Below are positions 23,526 to 32,536 of a stretch of DNA of 64,000 nt, in pieces. The stretch's first letter is position 1. Each line of letters starts with the position of its first letter. The stretch is taken from contig JAFBIR010000001.1 of assembly GCA_021531385.1 (NCBI GenBank), forward strand, positions 248,001 to 312,000. The letters run 5' to 3'. The DNA is from Parabacteroides distasonis. Its GTDB lineage: Bacteria > Bacteroidota > Bacteroidia > Bacteroidales > Tannerellaceae. A program made the position numbers and the translations under genes. The notes beneath the pieces were generated by a model, which did no database searches, was not told the origin of the DNA, and worked only from the letters and a program-made list of their open reading frames with translations.

Positions 23526-24719
23526 TTACTTAGCCGTTAGTTCATCACACAATAAAGCGCATTTCATCAGCATTCGCGGGATATGGAACGGCCCCTTGAA
23601 CAGGTTGCCCTTCGCCGGTTGGGAGACGCTGCCATCAAAATGCAGGTAGCCATACCATTCGCCAAACTCCCTGTCTGGAAAATGGTTGAAGGTGTACTCA
23701 TTGATGAGTTGGTGCATTTCGAGGTATTTCGGATCCTTCGTCGCCTGGTAAGCATACAGCGTCGCAATGATCGCCTCGCACTGCGGCCACCAGAATTTCA
23801 TGTCGTGCCAATAGTCCTGCGGCGGGAAATGCTTGCAATCCTTGAAGTAGCTGATACCGCCATATTGCGCGTCCCATCCCCAGTCCCACGACCAGTTGAA
23901 GATCTGCAAGCCCATCTCCGTGAGTTGCGGATCCCAGCCGCGATGCTTCGCCTCGTCCAGGATAAACCAAGCGGTCTCGATGGAATGGCCGGGATTGATG
24001 GTGCGACCTGCCATCGTGTCGATAAACTCACCGTTCGGCCCCACCGTCTCCAAGATCGCCTTGTATTCCGGGTGAACGAAATCCTTGCGCAGCTCCGCGA
24101 TCGACTCTTCGATCTGCTGCGTCAAGACAGGATCGTCAATCGCTTCCCGGATGCGGGCGGCCGTGTCGATCAGGATCATGCAGAAGGAGTGTCCCTTCGC
24201 CACCAATCCCTCTCTGAACTTCGGCTCCGTAGAGCCCGGGGTATTCTTGTAGTGCAAGATCATCTTGAACAGCTCGACCGCCTTCTCCGCGTAGCTCTTG
24301 TCGCCGGAAGCCAATGCGTAATGCGCCATAGCGATCGCCGCGAAGGTCTCTGAAAAGAGATAACGACGTTTCCGGACGGGAACGCCATCCGCCGTGATCT
24401 CGAAAAACATGCGACCATCCTTGTCAAAGCAATACTTCTCCATGAAGTCAATGCCGCTTTTGCAGGCCTCCAACCACGCCTCGTTCCGCTCGATGTGGTT
24501 GTATGCGTAGGCCAACACGAATGCGAATCGGCCTTGGAACCAAACCGATTTGGTTGTATCCATCAGATTACCCGCCCTGTCCAGACAGGTAAAATAACCA
24601 CCGTTCTTCTTGTCCAAGCCATACTTCATCCAGAATGGCATGACATGCTCTAAGAACTCACGACGATAAGTCTCCCCCCATTGTTTCAGGTAGGCTGTGG
24701 GATTATTAATTGGGTTCAT
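23526..24719 (-). CDS. nanE: N-acylglucosamine 2-epimerase (AGE family), ManNAc to GlcNAc
   Basis: 397 residues of the (alpha/alpha)6-barrel AGE family: YRREFLEHVMPFWMKYGLDKKNGGYFTCLDRAG at the start, then WFQGRFAFVLAYAYN, NPGHSIETAWFILDEA and WWPQCEAIIATLYAY, which hold conserved Arg, His and Glu residues of the active site. It turns N-acetylmannosamine, released by the lyase, into N-acetylglucosamine. This is the eukaryote-like epimerase used in Bacteroides instead of the NanE barrel type. It is 12 bases after nanA and nine before nanT. Confidence 0.92.
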   Translation of the reverse strand: MNPINNPTAYLKQWGETYRREFLEHVMPFWMKYGLDKKNGGYFTCLDRAGNLMDTTKSVWFQGRFAFVLAYAYNHIERNEAWLEACKSGIDFMEKYCFDKDGRMFFEITADGVPVRKRRYLFSETFAAIAMAHYALASGDKSYAEKAVELFKMILHYKNTPGSTEPKFREGLVAKGHSFCMILIDTAARIREAIDDPVLTQQIEESIAELRKDFVHPEYKAILETVGPNGEFIDTMAGRTINPGHSIETAWFILDEAKHRGWDPQLTEMGLQIFNWSWDWGWDAQYGGISYFKDCKHFPPQDYWHDMKFWWPQCEAIIATLYAYQATKDPKYLEMHQLINEYTFNHFPDREFGEWYGYLHFDGSVSQPAKGNLFKGPFHIPRMLMKCALLCDELTAK

Positions 24720-24731
24720 ATACCTTTTGAT

Positions 24732-25649
24732 TTAAAATTGATTACATCTATCGAAGAAATGGATAGCCTTCAGCTCCGCTTTCATGGCCGCCTCCTCGTC
24801 ATCCGTCAGGTTACGGAACGGCGTACGGTTGGGCCCCAGATCCAAACCGATCAATTTCATGATCCGTTTGCCACCGACAATATTACCCCGATAGCGGCAG
24901 ATCACGTTGATCACCTCTTGCGAGAAGTTCTGTCGCTCACGGGCCGTCTCCAAGTCGCCGGCGGCCCAGGCCTCCAAGATACCGGTCAACTCCTTACCGT
25001 TGTAATTGGTCGTACCACCAATGCCCCCTTGCGCGCCACCCATCGCCAAGCAGGGCAGAATCGTCTCATCCTGGCCATGCAGCATATCAAACTTCCCCTC
25101 CTTATATAACCGGCACTGGTTATACTCATACAGGCTCTCGTAGGTATATTTGATACCAGCAAAGTTAGGGATGCGTCCATCCACCGCTTTCAGGAAATCC
25201 AGCATCGGCAAGTAAGCATTGTTAAATGCCGGGATGTGGTAGTAATAGAAGGGCAGATGGGGCGCTCCGCAGGCGATCTCCTCGCAATACTTCACCAGCT
25301 CCTCGATCCGTCCGATCCGGGGGAACGGTGTCGCCATCGCACCAATGCCCCACGCACCAATCTGCTCAGCATGTTGAGCCAGGCGGAAGCTGGATTTGAC
25401 GCAGGTGCTGCCCACATGCACGATCACCTTGAATCCATCCGGCACTACACTGACCCATTTTTCAGCCAACCGCATTCGCTCCTCTTCGGTGAGCATATAG
25501 CCCTCACCCGATGATCCATTGATAAACACACCCTTCAACCCATTTTTTACCAACATGTTGGCATACGCTTCGATCGGCTCGTAGTTCACTTCTCCATTCG
25601 CATAGAAGGGAGTAAATGGCGCATCTATCAGTCCAATAATCTTCTCCAT
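24732..25649 (-). CDS. nanA: N-acetylneuraminate lyase
   Basis: 305 residues, a DapA-superfamily barrel. Key elements are INGSSGEGYMLTEEER (the GSSGE motif of neuraminate lyases, 44-48), the tyrosine in YYYHIP (Y137) and the Schiff-base lysine K167 in FAGIKYTYE. It splits sialic acid into ManNAc and pyruvate in the cytoplasm. It is the first gene of the operon, with a textbook promoter 50 bases upstream. The GSSGE and FAGIKYT motifs separate it from dihydrodipicolinate synthase. Bacteroides literature also names it nanL. Confidence 0.93.
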   Translation of the reverse strand: MEKIIGLIDAPFTPFYANGEVNYEPIEAYANMLVKNGLKGVFINGSSGEGYMLTEEERMRLAEKWVSVVPDGFKVIVHVGSTCVKSSFRLAQHAEQIGAWGIGAMATPFPRIGRIEELVKYCEEIACGAPHLPFYYYHIPAFNNAYLPMLDFLKAVDGRIPNFAGIKYTYESLYEYNQCRLYKEGKFDMLHGQDETILPCLAMGGAQGGIGGTTNYNGKELTGILEAWAAGDLETARERQNFSQEVINVICRYRGNIVGGKRIMKLIGLDLGPNRTPFRNLTDDEEAAMKAELKAIHFFDRCNQF

Positions 25650-25698
25650 TTTTCTTATTAATTAATCCAACCTTAACTCATAGTTTTTAAATATGCCA

Positions 25699-25729
25699 CA
25701 AATGTATATAAATACTTTTCAATAACAAA
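25699..25729 (-). promoter_or_regulatory. Consensus promoter of the sialic acid operon
   Basis: On the minus strand TTTG (25729-25726), 19 bases, then TACATTTG (25706-25699): a full match to the Bacteroidota TTTG-N19-TAnnTTTG promoter. Transcription would start near 25692, giving a leader of about 43 bases before nanA. Confidence 0.75.
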
Positions 25730-25851
25730 GTACCATTCCCTACTATTTATTCAACATATTCCAAATACAACTATCCGATTAAAAATTCACCGATCGAATT
25801 AGCTGAAGCAGAAAAAGAGGCTGATCCGATGGGGCAAGCCAAATAATTCCG

Positions 25852-25859
25852 TAGTTTTG
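25852..25859 (+). promoter_or_regulatory. -7 element for yccF
   Basis: TAGTTTTG fits TAnnTTTG, 26 bases before the yccF ATG at 25886; no -33 match is seen. Confidence 0.45.
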
Positions 25860-25885
25860 CTCCGGTAAACTTAACGATAAAGAGT

Positions 25886-26263
25886 ATGCGTATTATTGGA
25901 AATTTATTATGGTGGATCTTCGGAGGACTGGAGGCTGCCATTGGTTATTTTACAGGAAGTTTGGCTTTGGCCATTACAATTATTGGTATTCCTGTGGCGT
26001 TACAAACATTCAAAATTGGTCTGCTGTGTCTCTGGCCGTTCGGGGCCGAGGTAAAAGAGACGGATGGCCCGATTGGCTGTGTGCGCATTCCGCTGAACCT
26101 GATCTGGATCATTTTCGGTGGCCTATGGGCCTGCTTGGTGCACCTTTTCTTTGGTGTGTTGCTGTTTATCACCATCATTGGCATCCCGTTTGCCAAGCAA
26201 CATTTCAAGATGGCCGGCTTATCGTTAGCGCCGTTCGGGAAAGAGGTAGTCTTGCATTTCTAA
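25886..26263 (+). CDS. yccF: YccF-domain small membrane protein
   Basis: 125 residues with two internal YccF repeats: each has 'NLLWWIFGGLEAAIGYF' or 'NLIWIIFGGLWACLVHLF', followed by ITIIGIP(V/F)A and a W/L-APFG(A/K)EV segment. Four membrane helices are expected. YccF proteins are small inner-membrane proteins of unknown function. The gene has its own promoter and runs directly into the 42-bp repeat array, whose first unit begins at its stop codon. Confidence 0.9.
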   Translation: MRIIGNLLWWIFGGLEAAIGYFTGSLALAITIIGIPVALQTFKIGLLCLWPFGAEVKETDGPIGCVRIPLNLIWIIFGGLWACLVHLFFGVLLFITIIGIPFAKQHFKMAGLSLAPFGKEVVLHF

Positions 26264-26528
26264 ATTATTTGGAAGATGAAAATGATTTTTATTTGTACTT
26301 TCTAAATGATTTGAAAGCTTGAAAGAGTTTCTATTTATACTTTCCAAACTATTTGGAAGCTTAAAATAGTTATCATATATAATTTCTAAACCTTTTGGAT
26401 GTACAAAATAGATTTCAGTTAGACTTTCATACGATTTGGAAAGTATAAAATAGTTATATTTGTGGCTGTAAAGATTTTTGGAAAGCTTGTCATCGTTCAT
26501 TGTTAAACCTTCATAGTATTTGGAAATC
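26262..26528. repeat. 42-bp tandem repeat array between yccF and the DUF6261 gene
   Basis: Six units of about 42 bases (starting 26262, 26304, 26346, 26388, 26430, 26472) and a partial seventh that abuts the ATG at 26529. The shared core is ATTTGGAA followed by an A-rich stretch, AAAATAG-like, then T-rich sequence; copies are diverged. On the minus strand the array is open throughout and reads as 14-residue units of the form N-x-L-E-S-x-N-x-N-x-F-x-L-P/S. On the plus strand the fifth unit holds TATATTTG (26455-26462), a fit to the -7 consensus, so the array may supply the promoter of the next gene. Confidence 0.85.
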
Positions 26529-27326
26529 ATGAAAAAGATATTGGATCGAACATACATGGATTTTGTAAGGAATGGAGAGCATTACAGCCTGTTTCATTCC
26601 TTATTGGAAAGCATTACGCAGGAGATGGCAGCGGAATTAAAAATTCAGGAATACTGGAAAGCCTTTGCCGATGCCTTCGAAAGGGAGAATGAGGCCTATC
26701 TCAACAGCCAAAAATATGCCAATACGGAAACGGTGAAGGCAGCGAAAAAGAATTGCCACCAGCGATACAGCGCGTTAAGCTTTCAGATACGTGCCTACCG
26801 GAAGAGTTTCGTCCCGGAAATCGCCGAAGCAGCCGATCGGGTCTATTTCGCGCTTGCGCCCTATAAGGGAGTCATGGTGAAAAACTATGCGGAGACCATC
26901 GCGATGGTGCTGGATCTGACGGAGAAGCTGCAGAGCGAAAAATACGCGGCAGATGTGGAGACGCTGGGGCTGACGAATGAGGTGGTGGAGCTGCGGCAAT
27001 CCGCGGAGCATTTCCAGACGGAGGTCTCGATACGGGCAAACGAGCGGCTGACCCGCACGTACCGCGTCAACATGGTGCAGATCCGGCCGGTCGTGGAGGA
27101 GGCCTTCGCGGATCTGGCGGATTTGATCACAGCCAGTTACCTCACGGCGGCCTATATGGATCGAGACGCAGAGAAGGCGGCACGGATAGAGCAGATCATC
27201 GACCGGATGAACGCGGAGATTTTACGGACGATCGAGACGGTCACCCGACGGAGCGCACGGGCGAAGGGGAAAACGGCGGAGGATGCCCCGGAAGAGCCCA
27301 TCGAACCGGAGGAGACGGTTTCTTAA
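26529..27326 (+). CDS. DUF6261-type protein
   Basis: 265 residues from the ATG at 26529 (a TTG at 26520 is in frame but inside the last repeat). The protein is mostly alpha-helical and soluble, with no signal peptide: 'MDFVRNGEHYSLFHSLLESI' near the start, a central helix pair, and a carboxyl tail of Lys/Arg then Glu/Pro (RRSARAKGKTAEDAPEEPIEPEE). It matches my recollection of the Bacteroidales DUF6261 family, which often occurs in several copies per genome; its function is unknown. The 42-bp repeats immediately upstream are its most notable neighbour. Confidence 0.75.
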   Translation: MKKILDRTYMDFVRNGEHYSLFHSLLESITQEMAAELKIQEYWKAFADAFERENEAYLNSQKYANTETVKAAKKNCHQRYSALSFQIRAYRKSFVPEIAEAADRVYFALAPYKGVMVKNYAETIAMVLDLTEKLQSEKYAADVETLGLTNEVVELRQSAEHFQTEVSIRANERLTRTYRVNMVQIRPVVEEAFADLADLITASYLTAAYMDRDAEKAARIEQIIDRMNAEILRTIETVTRRSARAKGKTAEDAPEEPIEPEETVS

Positions 27327-27334
27327 GCAGCCCT

Positions 27335-27365
27335 TGCCTGGGTGTCTCTTTTTTACTTACCTTTG
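27335..27365 (+). promoter_or_regulatory. Promoter of the amidase-radical SAM-TldDE operon
   Basis: TACCTTTG at 27358-27365 preceded by TTG 21 bases upstream; it lies 31 bases before the amidase ATG at 27396. Confidence 0.6.
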
Positions 27366-27395
27366 GCGGCGAATAAATAAACGAGGTGGAACAAC

Positions 27396-28448
27396 ATGAT
27401 CCTATTCAACAAGTATAGACTCCTGCTGCTTCTGTTAGTGATTGTACTTAGCGGAACGGGACTGCATGCCCAAGAGCAAGCCACGCCCAAGAATGGGGAG
27501 GGCATCGAGCTATTCCTGAAGCGGTTTGACCGGGAGGGCGCTACCTATCGCAAGGCTTTCATCCAACTGAACAAAGGCAAATTCGGCAAGAACTACAGCT
27601 TGCTAAAGGGCGTGAAATATACGTTGCCCCCGAAAACGAACAGCACAGCGAAGCCGGTCACGAAGGCCTCCGCTCCTGCCGCGGAAACGACAACCCCGGC
27701 CCGGAAGAACTACCAGCCCCTCTTCGGCAAGGCTTTAGCGAACTACCAAGTAACCTCCTCCGAGCTGAAGGGAGCCTGTTTCTATTTGGTGAGCGGACAC
27801 GGAGGCCCTGACCCCGGCGCGATCGGCAAGATGAATGGCCATCAACTGCATGAGGATGAGTATGCCTACGACATCACGCTCCGGTTGGCCCGTGTCTTGT
27901 TGGAAAAGGGAGCCAAGGTGCATATCATCATCCAAGACGCGCAAGATGGCATTCGCGACGAGCAGTTCCTGAAGAACAGCAAGCGGGAGACCTGCATGGG
28001 CAACACGATCCCCTTCAACCAGGTGAGCCGCTTAGAGCAGCGGGTGAACATGATCAATTCCCTCGCGAAAAAGGATAAAGAGGCCTATAAACGGGCCATC
28101 TTCCTCCACATCGACAGCCGGAGCAAGCATCAACGGACGGATGTCTTTTTCTATTACCAACAAAAGAAATCGGCCAGCAAGCAGTTGGCGAAGACCATGA
28201 AAGAGACCTTCGCCCATAAATACCGGCATCATCAGCCGGGACGAGGCTTCTCGGGAACCGTCGAGGGACGTAACTTATATGTCTTGCGACATACCCTCCC
28301 CACCTCGCTCTTCGTGGAGTTAGGAAACATTCAAAACGCATACGATCAACAACGATTTATCCTCAGCAACAACCGGCAGGCTTTGGCCAAATGGATCGCG
28401 GAAGGGTTCATCAAGGATTATCAACAGGCTAAAAAACAGAAAAAGTGA
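27396..28448 (+). CDS. N-acetylmuramoyl-L-alanine amidase (Amidase_3), exported
   Basis: 350 residues with a signal peptide ending near GLHAQ. Residues about 32-78 look like a LysM-type or linker module (GEGIELFLKRFDREG ... KGVKYTLPP). The catalytic domain begins with YLVSGHGGPDPGAIG (zinc His), then DEYAYDITLRLARVLLEKGA (Glu), FLHIDSRSK (second His) and SLFVELGNIQNAYDQQ (catalytic Glu). It cuts the bond between muramic acid and the peptide in peptidoglycan. Its stop overlaps the ATG of the next gene (TGATG), so translation is coupled to the radical SAM gene, an unexpected pairing. Confidence 0.92.
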   Translation: MILFNKYRLLLLLLVIVLSGTGLHAQEQATPKNGEGIELFLKRFDREGATYRKAFIQLNKGKFGKNYSLLKGVKYTLPPKTNSTAKPVTKASAPAAETTTPARKNYQPLFGKALANYQVTSSELKGACFYLVSGHGGPDPGAIGKMNGHQLHEDEYAYDITLRLARVLLEKGAKVHIIIQDAQDGIRDEQFLKNSKRETCMGNTIPFNQVSRLEQRVNMINSLAKKDKEAYKRAIFLHIDSRSKHQRTDVFFYYQQKKSASKQLAKTMKETFAHKYRHHQPGRGFSGTVEGRNLYVLRHTLPTSLFVELGNIQNAYDQQRFILSNNRQALAKWIAEGFIKDYQQAKKQKK

Positions 28449-29689
28449 TGCACAACAGCTATATTTCCCCATTCGCCCGTCCCGTCTATGTCATGGTCAA
28501 ACCCGTAGGTTCGATTTGCAACCTCGCGTGCGACTATTGTTACTACCAGGAAAAGGGCAAGTTCTATCCCGAGGCCAAAAACCAGATCTTGAGCGAGGAG
28601 CTCTTGGAGCGTTTCATCGCCCAATACATGGCTTGCCAAACAATGGGCGAGGTGCTGTTTACCTGGCACGGCGGAGAACCGCTGATGCGTCCGCTCAGCT
28701 TCTATCAAAAGGCATTGGCGCTGCAACGCAAATATGCACAGGGGCGGCAAGTGGCCAACTGCTTGCAAACCAACGGTACGCTGCTGACCGACGAGTGGTG
28801 TCGTTTCTTCCGGGAGAACAATTTCTTGATCGGCCTCTCCATCGACGGCCCGCAAGCCATCCACGACCATTACCGACGAAACAAACAGGGGCTTCCCTCC
28901 TATTACAAAGTGCGGAAGGGCATTGAATTGCTGAAAAAACATGGCGTGGAATACAACGCGATGGCGGTCGTGAACGATCGCAACGTGACAGACCCGATCG
29001 GTTTCTACCGTTTCTTCAAGGAGTTGGAATGTCACTACATCCAGTTCTCACCCATCGTAGAGCGATTGGGCCAGCATCCGGAGGGCACCCGATTAACCAC
29101 CCCGGAGGAGCAGGATGAAGCGATTCGGTTGGCCCCCTTCTCGGTGAACGCGGCGCAGTGGGGCGACTTTCTCTGCACCCTGTTCGACGAGTGGATCAAG
29201 GAGGATGTAGGCACCTATTTCATCCAGCTGTTCGACGCCACGCTGGCCAACTGGGTAGGCGAGCAACCGGGCATTTGCTCCTTGGCGCGCTATTGCGGGC
29301 ACGCCGGAGCGATGGAGTTCAACGGAGATCTGTATAGCTGCGATCATTTCGTCTTTCCGGCCTACAAATTGGGCAATATCCGCCAACAGACCTTGACAGA
29401 GATGATGTACAGCCCCCGGCAGCAACAGTTTGGCTTAGACAAGCAAGACAAACTGCCGACGCAATGCCGGGAGTGCGAATACCTCTTCGCTTGCAACGGA
29501 GAATGCCCCAAGAACCGTTTCCTGCATACGGCTACGGGCGAACCGGGATTAAACTACCTTTGCGAAGGCTACCACCGCTTCTTCCAGCATGTGGCCCCCT
29601 ATATGGATTACATGAAAAAAGAGTTACTGAACCAACGCCCACCTGCCAACGTGATGGCATGGGCAAAAACAAAGCGATATGAACTTTAA
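28448..29689 (+). CDS. Radical SAM/SPASM protein, anaerobic sulfatase-maturase type
   Basis: 413 residues. The radical SAM cluster motif is C24-x3-C28-x2-C31 (CNLACDYCYY). The carboxyl SPASM part carries further cysteines (CSLARYCGHAGAMEFNGDLYSCDHF; QCRECEYLFACNGECPKN) for two auxiliary Fe-S clusters. Length and layout fit anaerobic sulfatase-maturating enzymes, which turn a Cys or Ser of sulfatases into formylglycine. No sulfatase lies in the window, so other peptide substrates are possible. It overlaps the amidase stop by one base and TldD by 11 bases. Confidence 0.9.
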   Translation: MHNSYISPFARPVYVMVKPVGSICNLACDYCYYQEKGKFYPEAKNQILSEELLERFIAQYMACQTMGEVLFTWHGGEPLMRPLSFYQKALALQRKYAQGRQVANCLQTNGTLLTDEWCRFFRENNFLIGLSIDGPQAIHDHYRRNKQGLPSYYKVRKGIELLKKHGVEYNAMAVVNDRNVTDPIGFYRFFKELECHYIQFSPIVERLGQHPEGTRLTTPEEQDEAIRLAPFSVNAAQWGDFLCTLFDEWIKEDVGTYFIQLFDATLANWVGEQPGICSLARYCGHAGAMEFNGDLYSCDHFVFPAYKLGNIRQQTLTEMMYSPRQQQFGLDKQDKLPTQCRECEYLFACNGECPKNRFLHTATGEPGLNYLCEGYHRFFQHVAPYMDYMKKELLNQRPPANVMAWAKTKRYEL

Positions 29690-31211
29690 TAGACGTGATT
29701 TTATCAAAACAGGCAGCATGGTCATGTTAAGCACATTAGCCGCTCCCTCGTTCTTGGAGGGATGTCAATCAGGGCCAGCGACAAAAGCCGCAGGCATTGC
29801 TTTCGCCATGAACTATTTCAAGGTGAGCGAAAGCGATTTGAAGAAAGTGTTGACGGCAGCGTTAGAAAAGGGAGGCGATTACGCCGATCTCTATTTCGAG
29901 GACTCCTACCGGAACAACATCAGTTTGCAAGATGGCACCGTGAATCGGGCCTCCTCTAACATCGACTTCGGCATGGGCGTACGCGTGCTCTCTGGCGATC
30001 AAACCGGATATGCCTACGTGGAAAACGTCACCCTGGAGGAGATGCTGAAGGCGGCACACACCGCCGCACGTATCGCCAACGGGAACGCGGCAACGGCTCC
30101 GGTCAACCTGAGCGAATTGAAACCGAGCCTCGATCTCTACCACGTGCAGACCGCCTGGGACGAGATCGCTATCAACGACAAGATGCCTTACTTGCAGCAG
30201 TTGAACGACAAGATCTTCGCCAAGGATCAGCGGGTGATGAAGGTGCAAGCCTCGCTGGGCGATACCACCTCACACATCTTCTTCTGCAACTCGGAGGGAG
30301 AGATGTATTACGACTACCGTCCGATGGTCACCCTGGGTGCCGTCTGCATCATGGAGGAGCAGGGACGCATCGAGAACTCCTACGCGGCCCGGGCCTTCCG
30401 CATGGGCGCTGAGTTCCTGACAGACGCACTCATCGACGAGTTGGCGCAAGAGGCTGTCGATAAGACGGCAATCCTCTTCCAGGCGATCAAGCCCAAGGGA
30501 GGCGAGATGCCGGTGGTGATGGGCGCAGGTGGCTCCGGCATCCTGCTGCATGAGGCGATCGGACACGCATTCGAGGCCGACTTCAACCGAAAAAATACCT
30601 CTATCTTCTCCGATCAGCTGAACAAGAAGATCTGCAACGAGCATATCAATGTGGTGGATGATGGCACGATCCCCTTCAACCGCGGCTCTGTCAACATCGA
30701 CGACGAGGGTGTGGAGGGACAAAAGACCTACATCGTCAGAGAGGGTGTCTTGACCAGTTACCTCCACGACCGTATCAGCGCGAAGTATTATGGCATCGCA
30801 CCGACCGGCAACGGCCGTCGTGAATCCTTCCGCATGACCCCGATCCCTCGTATGCGAGCGACCTATATGGAGGCAGGCAACGTCACCGAGGAGGAGATGA
30901 TCGCTACCGTGAAGAAGGGCATCTACGCCTCCAGCTTCACCAACGGACAGGTGCAGATCGGCGCGGGCGACTTCACGTTCTATGTGAAGGATGGCTACCT
31001 AATCGAGAATGGTAAACTGACCCAGCCGATCAAGGATGTGAACATCATCGGCAACGGCCCGAAAGCATTGGCCGACATCACCATGGTCGGAAACAATTAC
31101 AAAATGGACAACGGCACCTGGACCTGTGGCAAGGATGGACAGTCCTGCCCCGTCACCTGCGGTATGCCGTCGGCCTTAGTTAGCAAATTAACAGTAGGAG
31201 GAGAGAACTAA
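29679..31211 (+). CDS. tldD: TldD-type metallopeptidase with Tat signal
   Basis: 510 residues. The amino end MNFNRRDFIKTGSMVMLSTLAAP has a twin-arginine motif (R5-R6, xFIK) and hydrophobic stretch, with a possible lipid cysteine in FLEGC. The peptidase core has HEAIGH (H291, E292, H296) and a late cysteine region, DGQSCPVTCGMPS, which supplies the third zinc ligand in TldD. TldD works with TldE to cut unfolded peptides, for example in microcin maturation. It overlaps the radical SAM gene by 11 bases and sits two bases before tldE. Confidence 0.92.
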   Translation: MNFNRRDFIKTGSMVMLSTLAAPSFLEGCQSGPATKAAGIAFAMNYFKVSESDLKKVLTAALEKGGDYADLYFEDSYRNNISLQDGTVNRASSNIDFGMGVRVLSGDQTGYAYVENVTLEEMLKAAHTAARIANGNAATAPVNLSELKPSLDLYHVQTAWDEIAINDKMPYLQQLNDKIFAKDQRVMKVQASLGDTTSHIFFCNSEGEMYYDYRPMVTLGAVCIMEEQGRIENSYAARAFRMGAEFLTDALIDELAQEAVDKTAILFQAIKPKGGEMPVVMGAGGSGILLHEAIGHAFEADFNRKNTSIFSDQLNKKICNEHINVVDDGTIPFNRGSVNIDDEGVEGQKTYIVREGVLTSYLHDRISAKYYGIAPTGNGRRESFRMTPIPRMRATYMEAGNVTEEEMIATVKKGIYASSFTNGQVQIGAGDFTFYVKDGYLIENGKLTQPIKDVNIIGNGPKALADITMVGNNYKMDNGTWTCGKDGQSCPVTCGMPSALVSKLTVGGEN

Positions 31212-31212
31212 T

Positions 31213-32532
31213 ATGATTACAAAAGAGAATAAACAGTTGGCCCAATGGGCTATGGAATATGCGTTGAAGAATGGTTGCCAAGCCTCTCGCGTGCAAATCT
31301 ACAACGGATCGAACAGCTCATTCGAGATCAGAGACCGGAAGATTGATCGCTTGCAGCAAGCCTCAGAGAACGGGATGTCGATCCACCTCTTCGTGGATGG
31401 CCGCTTCGGCTCCTACTCCACCAACCGCTTAGACAAAAAACAGCTGGAACGCTTCATCCAGCAGGGCATCAGCACCACTCGCTTCTTGGCGGAAGACAAG
31501 GCACGTACCCTGCCCGACGCAAGCCTCTATTACAAAGGGGATCAACCCAGCTTGGAGTTGATGGATCCCGACTTTGCCCAGGTGCAACCCGACGATAAGC
31601 TGCAACTCGCTATGCAGGTCTGCGATGAGATGATGGGGAAAGATGACCGGATCATCTCTGCCAACTCCTCCTACAGCGATGGCGATGACTATCGCTATAT
31701 CGTGGCCAGCAACGGTTTTGAGGGAGAGACGGCCAGCTCCTATTTCAGCCTCTCAGCCAATGTCAGCATCCATGGTGAGGGGGATGCCCGCCCGGAATCC
31801 TATTGGTATGATGTAGCCCTTCGTTATAGCGACCTGACAAAACAGGGCATCGGCACCAAAGCCCTTGAGCGCGTGCTGCGCAAGATCGGACAGCGCAAAG
31901 TGGCCTCCGGCAAATACACCATGGTGGTCGATAACCGCAACTACGGACAGCTGCTCTCACCCGTGATCAACGCGCTCTACGGCTCTGCCATCCAGCAGAA
32001 GAACTCCTTCTTGCTCGACAAGATCGGGCAACAGGTGATGGGCGAGCATGTCATCTTGCGTGATGAGCCACACCTCACCCGGACCCTGGGAGCACGCTAT
32101 TTCGACAACGAGGGCGTTGCCACGCAGCCTCGCACAGTCTTCGACAAGGGCGTCCTGCGCACCTACTACATCGATACCTACAGTGCCAACAAGATGGGCG
32201 TACAGCAAACCATCAGCTCGCCCTCTGTCCTGACCATGGAGCTGGGCACACAAGATTTGGATGGATTGATCGCAGGCGTGGATAAAGGTATCTTCGTCAC
32301 GGGATTCAATGGAGGTAATTGCAACAGTTCAACAGGCGACTTCTCGTATGGCGTGGAGGGCTTCTTGATCGAACAAGGAAAACTCACGCAACCGCTCTCC
32401 GAGATGAACATTACCGGCAATATGCTCTCATTATGGAGCCACTTAGCCGCCGTGGGTAACGATCCCTGTCCTGTCTCCAGCTGGCGTATTCCCTCTCTCC
32501 TCTTCACGGAGGTTGATTTCAGCGGGTTATAA
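31213..32532 (+). CDS. pmbA: TldE/PmbA-type partner protein
   Basis: 439 residues of the PmbA/TldE family. It shares the TldD fold (QASRVQIYNGSNSSFEIRDRKIDRLQQASENG; NITGNMLSLWSHLAAVGND at the end) but lacks HExxxH, as expected of the non-catalytic half of the TldD-TldE dimer. It has no signal peptide of any kind, in contrast to TldD next door. It begins one base after the TldD stop and ends the operon. Confidence 0.92.
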   Translation: MITKENKQLAQWAMEYALKNGCQASRVQIYNGSNSSFEIRDRKIDRLQQASENGMSIHLFVDGRFGSYSTNRLDKKQLERFIQQGISTTRFLAEDKARTLPDASLYYKGDQPSLELMDPDFAQVQPDDKLQLAMQVCDEMMGKDDRIISANSSYSDGDDYRYIVASNGFEGETASSYFSLSANVSIHGEGDARPESYWYDVALRYSDLTKQGIGTKALERVLRKIGQRKVASGKYTMVVDNRNYGQLLSPVINALYGSAIQQKNSFLLDKIGQQVMGEHVILRDEPHLTRTLGARYFDNEGVATQPRTVFDKGVLRTYYIDTYSANKMGVQQTISSPSVLTMELGTQDLDGLIAGVDKGIFVTGFNGGNCNSSTGDFSYGVEGFLIEQGKLTQPLSEMNITGNMLSLWSHLAAVGNDPCPVSSWRIPSLLFTEVDFSGL

Positions 32533-32536
32533 CAAA

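Noticed and set aside
20990-25649. Complete sialic acid scavenging locus including sialidase and outer-membrane uptake
   Set aside because: No sialidase, SusC/SusD-type or esterase gene is present next to the four genes; those steps must lie elsewhere.
26225-26557. 110-residue minus-strand gene over the 42-bp repeats
   Set aside because: It runs into the 3' end of yccF and over the start of the DUF6261 gene and lacks a clear start signal; kept as a repeat finding, not a gene call.
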